DNA of 10,684 nt, taken from positions 1-10,684 of the forward strand of contig JBHIAG010000078.1 of NCBI GenBank assembly GCA_046758465.1, written 5' to 3'. Within the stretch, counting starts at the first letter, position 1. The number at the start of each line of letters is the position of its first letter. The notes beneath the pieces were generated by a model, which saw only the letters and a program-made list of their open reading frames with translations, had not been told where the DNA came from and ran no database searches. The DNA is from JBHIAG01 sp046758465. GTDB lineage: Bacteria > Acidobacteriota > Terriglobia > Acidiferrales > 2-02-FULL-67-57. The translations under genes and the position numbers were made by a program. Positions 1-9,960 of this stretch are shown here, in pieces.

Positions 1-261
1 TAGGTGAGCGGCGAGGCCCTGGACTTCAATGGCAATGTGGTGAAGTCCTTCACCCCGCTTCTGGATGAAGCGGGCGATGGCGGAATCGTCCCCGGTGGGC
101 TCCATCAATTCGATGCGAGTTTCTCCCAGCGGCAGCATCGCCACCCGCACCTTTTCGGCGGGCAAAGTTTCAACACCCTCCACGCGTAGGCCCAGGCCTT
201 CGTAGAACTTCCGCGCGCGCGCAAGCGAACGCACGGCAATGCCAATGTGGTCTAGCTTCAC
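1..261 (-). CDS. mce: Methylmalonyl-CoA epimerase (partial, C-terminus outside window)
   Basis: Converts (2R)- to (2S)-methylmalonyl-CoA in the cytoplasm, linking propionyl-CoA carboxylation to the B12-dependent mutase. The 87 visible residues form the first part of a glyoxalase/VOC fold. The opening LDHIGIAV (residues 3-10) carries the metal-ligand His5. IELMEP (50-55) has a Glu at the second ligand position, and GLHHIAIEV (72-80) supplies the third-ligand histidine region. The family is about 130-150 residues long, so roughly the last 50, including the final Glu ligand, lie beyond base 1. I chose the GTG at 259-261 because the fold begins immediately after it and AGGA lies 6 bases upstream; no in-frame ATG is nearby. 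It starts 8 bases after the meaB stop, so the two are very probably cotranscribed. The meaB neighbour supports this identity over other VOC proteins such as glyoxalase I. Confidence 0.9.
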   Translation of the reverse strand, partial: MKLDHIGIAVRSLARARKFYEGLGLRVEGVETLPAEKVRVAMLPLGETRIELMEPTGDDSAIARFIQKRGEGLHHIAIEVQGLAAHL

Positions 262-269
262 GTCACGTC

Positions 270-1232
270 CTACAGGATGCCCGCAGTACGCAACATCTCA
301 TCCACGATGCTGTAAGGATCGCGCTCGCGCCGCGCCACCTGGTCGGCATAGCCAGCCAACTTATCTTCCCCGATGCCGGTGCTGACGATCTGCGCCAGTG
401 TGCGCTCGCGGAGCAGTGCAAGCAACCGCTGCTGCCAGCGCTCGACGCGTTTTTCTTGTTCTAGGCCGCGCCGTTCCAAATGGCTTCGGTACTCGGCTAC
501 TGCTTGCGTCAGCTCAGCCACCCCCGTGCCCTCTGTGGCCACCGTTTTGATGATAGGCGGCTGCCAACCGTCGGTGCGCGTGCTCAGGCCGAGGAGGAGT
601 TTCAATTCATGTTCGAGTTTTTCTGTCCCCCCGCGGTCTACCTTGTTGATCACAAACACGTCAGCAATTTCCATGATCCCCGCCTTGAAGGTCTGGACCT
701 CATCGCCCATGCCGGGTACGAGCACTAACACGGTGGCGTCTGCCAGCTTGACAATTTCGACCTCATCCTGGCCGACCCCGACGGTCTCAATCAAAACAAT
801 CTCTTTGCCGGCAGCGTCGAGGACCAAGGCGGCATCAGCGGCAGCTCGCGCTACTCCTCCCAGAAAGCCACGGGTGGCCATGCTGCGAATGTAGATGCCT
901 GCGTCCGTAGCATGCTTCTGCATGCGGATGCGGTCGCCGAGCAAGGCGCCCCCGGTGAAAGGACTGGTCGGGTCTACCGCAATGATCCCGACTCTCTTTT
1001 GCTGCTCCCGGTAGGTAGCGGCCAGTTTGTCGGCCAGCGAACTCTTCCCTCCCCCGGGCGCACCCGTGATGCCGATCAGATAGCCATTACCAGTGAAGGG
1101 GAAAAGTGCTTGGAGGAGCTTTTCACTGCCAGCTTCGCGGTCTTCAATGGCTGAGATCGCACGGGCGATGGCGCGCGGGTCGCCCGCACGGATGGGTTCG
1201 ATGGCTGGATCGGTCCGCATGGCGCGAGTCAC
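270..1232 (-). CDS. meaB: MeaB/ArgK-type GTPase, chaperone of methylmalonyl-CoA mutase
   Basis: A G3E-family P-loop GTPase that protects methylmalonyl-CoA mutase and gates loading of its adenosylcobalamin cofactor (human homologue MMAA). Counting from the GTG start (320 residues), the Walker A loop GAPGGGKS is at 57-64, followed by the family stretch AVDPTSPFTGGALLGDR. The switch/Walker B motif ETVGVGQ is at 149-155 and the guanine-specificity motif NKVD at 196-199. Length fits the family (about 310-330). The reading frame is open up to 1394, but the extra part overlaps the upstream acyl-CoA dehydrogenase and is not conserved-looking. The GTG at 1230-1232 has GAGG 5 bases upstream; an ATG at 1218-1220, four codons later, gives 316 residues but lies 17 bases from that site. 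The 3' neighbour is methylmalonyl-CoA epimerase, which supports a mutase chaperone rather than a HypB or UreG role. The mutase is not in the window. Confidence 0.93.
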   Translation of the reverse strand: MTRAMRTDPAIEPIRAGDPRAIARAISAIEDREAGSEKLLQALFPFTGNGYLIGITGAPGGGKSSLADKLAATYREQQKRVGIIAVDPTSPFTGGALLGDRIRMQKHATDAGIYIRSMATRGFLGGVARAAADAALVLDAAGKEIVLIETVGVGQDEVEIVKLADATVLVLVPGMGDEVQTFKAGIMEIADVFVINKVDRGGTEKLEHELKLLLGLSTRTDGWQPPIIKTVATEGTGVAELTQAVAEYRSHLERRGLEQEKRVERWQQRLLALLRERTLAQIVSTGIGEDKLAGYADQVARRERDPYSIVDEMLRTAGIL

Positions 1233-1236
1233 TGGA

Positions 1237-1242
1237 GCCTCA
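1237..1242 (-). promoter_or_regulatory. Ribosome binding site of meaB fused to upstream stop codon
   Basis: On the minus strand the acyl-CoA dehydrogenase stop TGA runs directly into GG, giving TGAGG. Its GAGG core sits 5 bases before the GTG at 1230-1232. This decides in favour of the GTG over the ATG at 1218-1220 and suggests that ribosomes finishing the upstream gene could reinitiate on meaB. Seen directly; function inferred. Confidence 0.5.
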
Positions 1243-2388
1243 GTGCGGCAACTCGAGCAATCGCCGGGCAATAACCGTACGTTGGATCTCGCTCGTGCCT
1301 TCTCCAATCGTGCACAGCTTGACGTCACGATAGTACTTTTCCGCCGGGTAATCCTTGATGAAGCCGTAGCCGCCATGAATTTGCACCGCCTCACCGGTTA
1401 CGCGGACAGCCGTTTCACTCGCATAGAGCTTTGCCATCGAACAGAGCCTTCTGTCCAGCCGGCCGCGGTCGGCTGCTTCCGCGGCCGCGTAGGTCAGCCA
1501 GTGGGCCGCTTCTATCTCTGTCTTCATGTTGGCTAGCTTCCACTGGATGGCTTGAAAGTCCGCGATGGTTTTGTCGAATTGCTTGCGCTCCTGCGCATAG
1601 CGTAAGGAGACCTCGAAGGCCCCCTGAGCAATGCCCAGCGACATCGCCGCAATCGAAATCCGGCCGCCGTCAAGGATGTGCAAGCAGTTCACGAAACCTT
1701 CACCCTCTTGGCCCAACAGGTTTTTCCGCGGTACGCGGCACCCTTCAAAGAGCAGCTCGGAGGTATCGCTGGCTCGCAGCCCGAGTTTATTCTCTTTCTT
1801 CCCCGAGCGAAATCCGCGCGTGCCTTTCTCCACGATGAAGGCAGAGATGCCGGAGCGACCTTTAGCAGGGTTCGTTGAGGCCATCACGACGCAAATATCG
1901 GCGTAGTGTCCGTTGGTAGTAAAAACCTTAGAGCCATCGAGCACCCAGTGATCACCCTGCAAGCCGGCCCGGGTGCCTAGGCTGGCTGCGTCGGAGCCGG
2001 AGCCTGCCTCGGTCAGGCCCCAACAGCCCACTTTCTCGCCGCGTGCGAGTGGCACCAGATGCTTCAGCTTTTGTTCCTTACTGCCAAACCGGGAAATATG
2101 ATTGGAGCAAAGCCCCACGTGAGCCGCAACGATAATCGCCACCGAAGGATCCACGCGGGCCAGTTCCTCGATGACAATGGCATACTCGGTGTAGCCCAGT
2201 CCGGCTCCGCCGTATTCTTGCGGGACGGTGATGCCCAGTAAATCCAGTGCAGCGAGTTTTGGAAGGAGCTCTGCCGGAAAGTGCGAGGCTTCATCCCATT
2301 CCCGCACGTGCGGCCGAATTTCTGTCTCGGCAAACTTGCGTACTGTCCGTCGCAGGTGCTCTTGTTCTTCGGTGAACTGAAAATTCAT
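1240..2388 (-). CDS. Acyl-CoA dehydrogenase (short/branched-chain type)
   Basis: An FAD enzyme that oxidises an acyl-CoA to the trans-2-enoyl-CoA and passes electrons to electron-transfer flavoprotein. The 382 residues match the usual length of about 380. The FAD-binding signature GLTEAGSGSDAAS is at 124-136, RYAQERKQFDK at 263-273 and QIHGGYGFIKDYP at 336-348. The catalytic base is Glu363 in GEGTSEIQR near the C-terminus, as in short- and medium-chain enzymes. The alternative base position used by isovaleryl-CoA and long-chain dehydrogenases (LDxER) reads LDGGR here, so that type is unlikely. The ATG at 2386-2388 precedes the typical opening MNFQFTEEQ. Upstream extension would run into the threonine aldolase gene, whose stop lies 10 bases away; only a weak CCGGA precedes the start. 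Substrate chain length cannot be read from sequence. Linkage to meaB and epimerase suggests a branched-chain amino acid or odd-chain route to propionyl-CoA. Confidence 0.92.
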   Translation of the reverse strand: MNFQFTEEQEHLRRTVRKFAETEIRPHVREWDEASHFPAELLPKLAALDLLGITVPQEYGGAGLGYTEYAIVIEELARVDPSVAIIVAAHVGLCSNHISRFGSKEQKLKHLVPLARGEKVGCWGLTEAGSGSDAASLGTRAGLQGDHWVLDGSKVFTTNGHYADICVVMASTNPAKGRSGISAFIVEKGTRGFRSGKKENKLGLRASDTSELLFEGCRVPRKNLLGQEGEGFVNCLHILDGGRISIAAMSLGIAQGAFEVSLRYAQERKQFDKTIADFQAIQWKLANMKTEIEAAHWLTYAAAEAADRGRLDRRLCSMAKLYASETAVRVTGEAVQIHGGYGFIKDYPAEKYYRDVKLCTIGEGTSEIQRTVIARRLLELPH

Positions 2389-2398
2389 TCCGGTGGCG

Positions 2399-3484
2399 CT
2401 AGTGCCGCACGATGTGCTGGAAGGCGTGGAGGGCGTGCTCGATCCCGGCGGCATCGACGTCGTAGTGCGTCACCATCCGCATGCTCTTGGGATCGATACC
2501 GCTCGCCAGCACACCCCGCTCTTTGAGCCTCGCCGCAATCTCCTCGGTGGTCATACCGGTCCCCGAGACGTCGAAAATAACGATATTGGTTTGCACCTTC
2601 GCAAGATCAATCTGGACGCCGGGAATGGCCGTCAGGCCTTCAGCCAATGCCCTGGCGTTCTGGTGGTCGCGAACGAGTTGGGACAAGGGGTGTGCAAGCG
2701 CCACCAGGCCAGCTGCCGCCAGCACGCCTGCCTGCCGCATGCCACCACCGAGCATCTTTCGATACACGCGTGCCCTCTCGATGAAGGCCTTGCTGCCCAC
2801 CAGCATTGAGCCCACCGGCGCCCCCAGAGCCTTGGACAAACAGAACATGATGGAGTCAACTTTGCGGGTTATCGTGGCAACCGATTTGCTCAGCACCGCA
2901 GCAGCGTTGAAAATGCGCGCTCCATCCAGGTGGACAGGGATGCCGCGCTCGCGGGCCCGGTCGCAGATTTCCTCCTGTACCTCGGGCGGAAGAACTACGC
3001 CACCGGCAATGTTATGAGTGTTTTCGAGTGAGATCAGTCCGGTTTGCGCGCGGTAGTAGATCTTCGGCTGAATCGCCAACTCCAGCTGCTTCCAAGTAAG
3101 AATACCGTCCTCGCTGTGAACCGGTCGTGCCAGGCAGCCGGCAATTACCGCCATCGAGGCCAGCTCAAAGTTGAAGGTGTGACTGCGGGACTCACAGATG
3201 ACTTCATTGCCGGGGTCGCAGTGAATGCGGATGGCAATCATGTTGCCCATCGACCCTGAGGGCACGAACAAGGCGGCTTCGCGCTCAAAAATCTCCGCCG
3301 TCCGCCCCTCCAAGCGGTTCACCGTGGGGTCTTCCCCGTAGACATCATCACCGACCTCGGCCTCTGCCATTGCCTTGCGCATCGCGGCGGTGGGCTTGGT
3401 GACTGTGTCACTGCGCAAGTCGACCGGCAGGTTGAGCGCGTCGCGCACCTCTTGTACGCTCTTCGGAGACGTACTGCCTCGCAT
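2399..3484 (-). CDS. ltaE: Low-specificity L-threonine aldolase
   Basis: A PLP-dependent fold-type I lyase that cleaves L-threonine or L-allo-threonine to glycine and acetaldehyde. The 361 residues open with a 20-residue leader before the family start VDLRSDTVTKPT (21-32). SGSMGN (76-81) forms the phosphate-binding turn and His102 should stack on PLP. LENTHNIAGG lies at 153-162, and HLDGAR (185-190) carries the pyridine-nitrogen Asp187. The Schiff-base lysine is Lys218 in CLSKALGAPVGS, and Arg336 in SMRMVTHYDV probably holds the substrate carboxylate. All key residues are present. The ATG at 3482-3484 has GGGGTGA just upstream; the family usually starts close to the DLRSDT motif, so the leader is slightly long, with a GTG at codon 13 as an alternative. 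It lies 51 bases after yjbQ and 10 bases before the acyl-CoA dehydrogenase. Glycine and acetaldehyde have no obvious use by its neighbours. Confidence 0.93.
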   Translation of the reverse strand: MRGSTSPKSVQEVRDALNLPVDLRSDTVTKPTAAMRKAMAEAEVGDDVYGEDPTVNRLEGRTAEIFEREAALFVPSGSMGNMIAIRIHCDPGNEVICESRSHTFNFELASMAVIAGCLARPVHSEDGILTWKQLELAIQPKIYYRAQTGLISLENTHNIAGGVVLPPEVQEEICDRARERGIPVHLDGARIFNAAAVLSKSVATITRKVDSIMFCLSKALGAPVGSMLVGSKAFIERARVYRKMLGGGMRQAGVLAAAGLVALAHPLSQLVRDHQNARALAEGLTAIPGVQIDLAKVQTNIVIFDVSGTGMTTEEIAARLKERGVLASGIDPKSMRMVTHYDVDAAGIEHALHAFQHIVRH

Positions 3485-3535
3485 TGCTCACCCCAAAAAC
3501 TGGGTTAACACTTCACTCGCAACGCGCGGAGCGCC

Positions 3536-3982
3536 CTACTCCCGGACAATTTTGACTTTCACTTCACGCTGCCGCGGACCATCGAATTCGCAGAAGAAGA
3601 TACCTTGCCAACGCCCCAGTGCCAGTTTGCCGGCTTCGATGGGAATCGTTTGCGAGCTGCCCAGCAATGCTGCCTTGACATGGGAGTCAGCGTTGCCCTC
3701 CCAATGCTTGTAGGAAGCCTCGCGGGGTGCCAGCCGGTTCAGTGTGTCTGCAATGTCGGCTACCACATCAGGGTCATCGTTCTCATTAATCAGGATGCCC
3801 GCGGTTGTGTGCGGCACATAGAGACAACAAAGGCCACTCTGGACGCCTGACTCGCCAATCAACTGAGTCACTTCGGCCGTAATGTCCTTGAATTCGGTCC
3901 GTGCCCGCGTCTGTACCCGGATCGTCTGAAGCTCCTGTACGGCTTTATTGGTTGTACTGCGAGGGTTTTCCGGCTGAGACAT
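3536..3982 (-). CDS. YjbQ / UPF0047 family protein (secondary thiamine-phosphate synthase type)
   Basis: A small cytoplasmic protein of 148 residues; the family usually has about 135-140. Members from several bacteria have a weak thiamine-phosphate synthase activity, but the true physiological role is uncertain. The family core LYVPHTTAGILINENDDPDV begins at 54 with conserved His58. HWEGNADSH (93-101) supplies His93 and His101, which with the first histidine probably form a metal or active site. The C-terminal signature G-x-W-Q reads GRWQ at 123-126, where the classical pattern has GTWQ, followed by CEFDGPR. The frame is open to 4060, but the ATG at 3980-3982 has a very good GGAG 7 bases upstream, and the residues before it look non-conserved. 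A 93-base gap separates it from bshC, the largest in the window. It is 51 bases ahead of the threonine aldolase. Confidence 0.88.
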   Translation of the reverse strand: MSQPENPRSTTNKAVQELQTIRVQTRARTEFKDITAEVTQLIGESGVQSGLCCLYVPHTTAGILINENDDPDVVADIADTLNRLAPREASYKHWEGNADSHVKAALLGSSQTIPIEAGKLALGRWQGIFFCEFDGPRQREVKVKIVRE

Positions 3983-3993
3983 TCCCCTTCTCC
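3983..3993 (-). promoter_or_regulatory. Ribosome binding site of yjbQ-family gene
   Basis: The minus strand reads GGAGAAGGGGA directly before the ATG at 3980-3982. GGAG sits 7 bases from the start codon and a second purine tract lies closer. This is among the strongest Shine-Dalgarno matches in the window and fixes the short start over the longer open frame reaching 4060. Confidence 0.7.
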
Positions 3994-4038
3994 GATGAAT
4001 GAGGATCAAGCCTTGCGTGCCCCTTGCGAGTCGCCGAA

Positions 4039-4068
4039 ATCCTATCACAGGCCGTGGCACCGCGTCAT
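4039..4068 (-). promoter_or_regulatory. Possible weak sigma70-like promoter in the bshC-yjbQ gap
   Basis: The 93-base gap (3983-4075) reads, on the minus strand, ATGACG (4063-4068), an 18-base spacer, then TAGGAT (4039-4044), each matching 4 of 6 consensus bases. TGA immediately before the -10 box fits an extended -10 (TGn). No terminator-like hairpin with a T-run follows the bshC stop. Matches this weak occur by chance; it is listed because this is the widest gap in the gene string and the likeliest place for an internal promoter. Confidence 0.2.
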
Positions 4069-4075
4069 TCGAGCC

Positions 4076-5701
4076 TCAGCGATCCAAATAAATAACCTGA
4101 TGATCCCGGCAGGGAAACCGGATTTGGTCTGCCAGGCGCGGTAGGAGGTCCAGTCCATAGCGAGCCAGGAAAGAAAAAATATTCAGGGTGCGTTCCTGGA
4201 GGGCACGTTCCGGGTAGAGCGCGTCCGAGAGCCTGCCCAGATGGCGCTCGAGCAGGTCGTAGCGAAAAGCCTTGGCGCGGGCTGCCTTTGCACTCAATTT
4301 GTGAAACTGGTAGAGCATCTTGCGACGGCTGGTTTCAACCGCACCCGCAAGGGTAGGGTCGAGCTTGGCAATCGAAGGAGCAACCTCCGCTAGCGTTTTC
4401 TCCAGCTTTTTCTCGGTAGCCTTGAGACGGCGCTGCAAGTCCCGCGGAAGGTAGCGTTGTGCCATTTGAGTGAACACCTGGTTCTGCGCCCGAAAGAGGT
4501 CGCAGGGTTGCAGGCGATACTTGGTAAGCAAGCGTCCGAGCGTGCGATCGACGAGCGTGAAGCTGGCGCGGGGAAAAATGACCGGCATGCGTCCCAACAA
4601 CACCTCGTAGAGGGTGCTGGCCTGGGCAAAGTAGGCCACCTCGGCCGGTCCGGCCACATAGGCCACGGTTGGCAGCAGCGTGTCCTGGATCAACGGGCGG
4701 AGCAAGACGTTGGGTGTGAAACGCTCGGGATGGAGGTTAAGTTCCTCGAGCAGCGCGTTGGCGTTCAGCAAGCCACGGCCCACGACCTCGAAGCTGCCCC
4801 CGCGACGCCGGACGGCCTGACGCGTGCTGTCCACGTTGAGGAACAGCAAGGTTGCGTTCTGGCGCAGGTGCACCTGGTTGTGATAGCCCGCGCGGTCCAG
4901 CGCGCGCTTCCGCTCCAGCAGACGCTGTTGCAAAGGCTCCGCCTGCTCCAGCACGCGGCGCAACAGTGGAGCCGCCAGGCGGTTCAGCCGCGGGTCAAGC
5001 GGGTTGATGACAATAAGGCCCATGCCAGCCAGAAGTCGGTGCAGCAGGCAGGCAAAGGCCTCGACGTAGGTGACGTCCGGTTCGTAGGTTGCTGCCAGGG
5101 TATCAAGCTCGGCAGTGTCCGGGGCATTGACCCACAGCGAGCGAAGTTCCTGCCGTAGTTCGGTGATACTCTCCCCCAGGGGAATTTCTCCGACGCGCAT
5201 CTGCGCAGGTGCAGCCGGCCGGTGCTCAAGGCGGTGGAGCCGGTGCTTGGCGTTGAGGACAACGCAGTGGTTGACTTCGGCCAGATCGTGATCTTGAGCC
5301 GCGAGCCAGAAGATAGGTACCGCCGGCACGCCCTCGGCTGTGAGTTTTTGCGCCAGCCGGAGGGCAGTGAGGGCTTTATAGATGCTGTAGACCGGACCGG
5401 TGAAGAGTCCCACCTGCTGGCCTGTCACCACGGCCATCGCTTGGCCTGTGCGCAGGCGCTCGATATTTTCCTCGGTCGCTGACCCGGCTTCGTAACAGCG
5501 GTTTTGCTCCGTCAGCACGTCCGCTACCGTCGAGCGGTGCACGGGGTCGGTGGAAATTTTCTCGGCGGCCTGGACAAATATGTCTGTGCCGAACGGGTCG
5601 CACGGGTAAAACGATGCGACGCGCGGAAACTCGTAAAGAAAATCGAGTAACAAGCGGGTGGTATGAGGGATTTCGCGGAAGGAAATACAGTGAGACTCCA
5701 T
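4076..5701 (-). CDS. bshC: Bacillithiol biosynthesis cysteine-adding enzyme BshC
   Basis: BshC is thought to join cysteine to glucosaminyl-malate (GlcN-Mal), the last step in making the low-molecular-weight thiol bacillithiol. The 541 residues agree with the usual length of about 540. The conserved opening HTTRLLLDF comes within the first 25 residues. The two strongest family blocks are GQQVGLFTGPVYSIYKALTA from 94 and FWLAAQDHDLAEVNH ending near 145, in the nucleotide-binding-like core. A charged helical stretch at about 422-485, rich in Lys, Glu, Ala and Leu, fits the family's coiled coil. The ATG at 5699-5701 is chosen because the conserved sequence begins there. In-frame ATGs at 5711-5713 and 5714-5716 and a TTG at 5738-5740 would add 4-13 residues; AGG lies 4 bases before the 5713 ATG, so that start is a real alternative. 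bshA and bshB are not in the window. Confidence 0.92.
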   Translation of the reverse strand: MESHCISFREIPHTTRLLLDFLYEFPRVASFYPCDPFGTDIFVQAAEKISTDPVHRSTVADVLTEQNRCYEAGSATEENIERLRTGQAMAVVTGQQVGLFTGPVYSIYKALTALRLAQKLTAEGVPAVPIFWLAAQDHDLAEVNHCVVLNAKHRLHRLEHRPAAPAQMRVGEIPLGESITELRQELRSLWVNAPDTAELDTLAATYEPDVTYVEAFACLLHRLLAGMGLIVINPLDPRLNRLAAPLLRRVLEQAEPLQQRLLERKRALDRAGYHNQVHLRQNATLLFLNVDSTRQAVRRRGGSFEVVGRGLLNANALLEELNLHPERFTPNVLLRPLIQDTLLPTVAYVAGPAEVAYFAQASTLYEVLLGRMPVIFPRASFTLVDRTLGRLLTKYRLQPCDLFRAQNQVFTQMAQRYLPRDLQRRLKATEKKLEKTLAEVAPSIAKLDPTLAGAVETSRRKMLYQFHKLSAKAARAKAFRYDLLERHLGRLSDALYPERALQERTLNIFSFLARYGLDLLPRLADQIRFPCRDHQVIYLDR

Positions 5702-5749
5702 AGGCCAGCCCATCATACCTGTGCGGCTGAAAGCGGACAAGCCAGCCCG

Positions 5750-6648
5750 CTAGCTGGGCGCTTCGAGCGCGTGGACAATGCCGGCCAGCTCTTGCTGTGC
5801 CTTCGCGTCCGGAGGCAGCAACGGAGGACGCGTAGGGCCGCCATAGTAGCCGCGCAAGTCTAGCGCGTACTTCAACCCGGTGATGCCGTAGGTCGAAGTA
5901 ACCAGCTTGACCGCGGGCAGAACCTTTTGCTGCAAAGCCCGGGCACGGTCGTGGTCGCCCTGGCACACGGCTTCGTACAGGTTGGTAAACATTTCCGGCC
6001 AGGCGCAGGCGGCAGCCAGGATGCCACCGCGAGCCCCGAGGTTGAGCGAAGGATAGAGCGTGCTAGCCGAGCCGACAAGAACGGAAAACATCTCGGGCGT
6101 GGCCGCGATCATCTGCGTGATACGCTCGATGTTGCCGGAACTCTCTTTGATTCCGCTGATGTTGGGGTGCTCGGCCAAGCGGGCCACCAGGGGAGTCTCA
6201 ACCGCCAGGCCCGTGAACTGTGGCACCGAGTAGATCAGGATGGGGATGGGACTGGCGTCAGCCACGGCCCGAAAATGACGCTCGAGCGCGCGCTCGTCCA
6301 TCTGCGGCTTGAAGTAGCTAGGCGTCCTAACCAGGGCCACACGGTAGCCGAGGTCGGCAGCGCACCGGGTGAGCGCAATTGTCTCCGCCGTGGCTTCCTG
6401 TCCTGTGCCCGCGATTAAGAGTTTGGTAGAGTCCGCAGCGTTGCGTACGGTCTCCCAGATCCGCAGCTTCTCCTCTTCGCGTAGATAGACCGACTCCCCG
6501 GTCGAGCCGACGACCACATAACCCGCCAGCTTCGTCTGGTTGTATTTGTTGATGTTTTCCCGAAGACGGTCAAGCGCGAGCGTGCCATCGGAGGCAAATG
6601 GGGTGGTGATAGGGGGATAGACACCGCACAGCGTTGGTTTCTCAGCAT

Positions 6649-6652
<4 letters not shown>
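5750..6652 (-). CDS. DapA-superfamily aldolase, probably 4-hydroxy-2-oxoglutarate aldolase-like
   Basis: A class I (Schiff-base) TIM-barrel aldolase/lyase of 300 residues, complete against the family's 290-310. GSTGES (49-54) is the carboxylate-binding loop, Tyr141 in YSVPQFTG the catalytic tyrosine, and Lys169 in GIKESSGN the Schiff-base lysine. Dihydrodipicolinate synthase (DapA) needs an arginine in its YNVPSRTG motif to bind aspartate semialdehyde. The equivalent residue here is Phe146, so a true DapA role is unlikely. The C-terminal GYYGGPTRPPL (268-278) and the YSVP form of the tyrosine motif resemble human HOGA1, which cleaves 4-hydroxy-2-oxoglutarate to pyruvate and glyoxylate. Other pyruvate-lyase specificities remain possible. 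The ATG overlaps the carB stop as ATGA, and GGAGG lies 10 bases upstream inside carB. bshC follows 48 bases downstream. An automatic label of dapA would probably be wrong. Confidence 0.85.

Positions 6653-9959
<3,307 letters not shown>

Positions 9960-9960
<1 letters not shown>

Noticed and set aside
373..894. Plus-strand open frame (173 codons) opposite meaB
   Set aside because: Ser/Thr-rich antisense translation with no recognisable domain, entirely inside meaB.
2481..3017. Plus-strand open frame (178 codons) opposite the threonine aldolase gene
   Set aside because: Antisense shadow of a gene with all its catalytic residues; no ribosome binding site or domain seen.
4457..5158. Long plus-strand open frame (233 codons) opposite bshC
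   Set aside because: It lies wholly antisense to a clear BshC, its translation shows no family motif, and GC-rich coding DNA commonly leaves such open antisense frames.
5376..5966. Minus-strand open frame of 196 codons across the aldolase-bshC junction
   Set aside because: It overlaps the ends of two well-supported genes in another frame; the translation is Arg/Pro/Ala-rich without motifs, typical of an out-of-frame reading.
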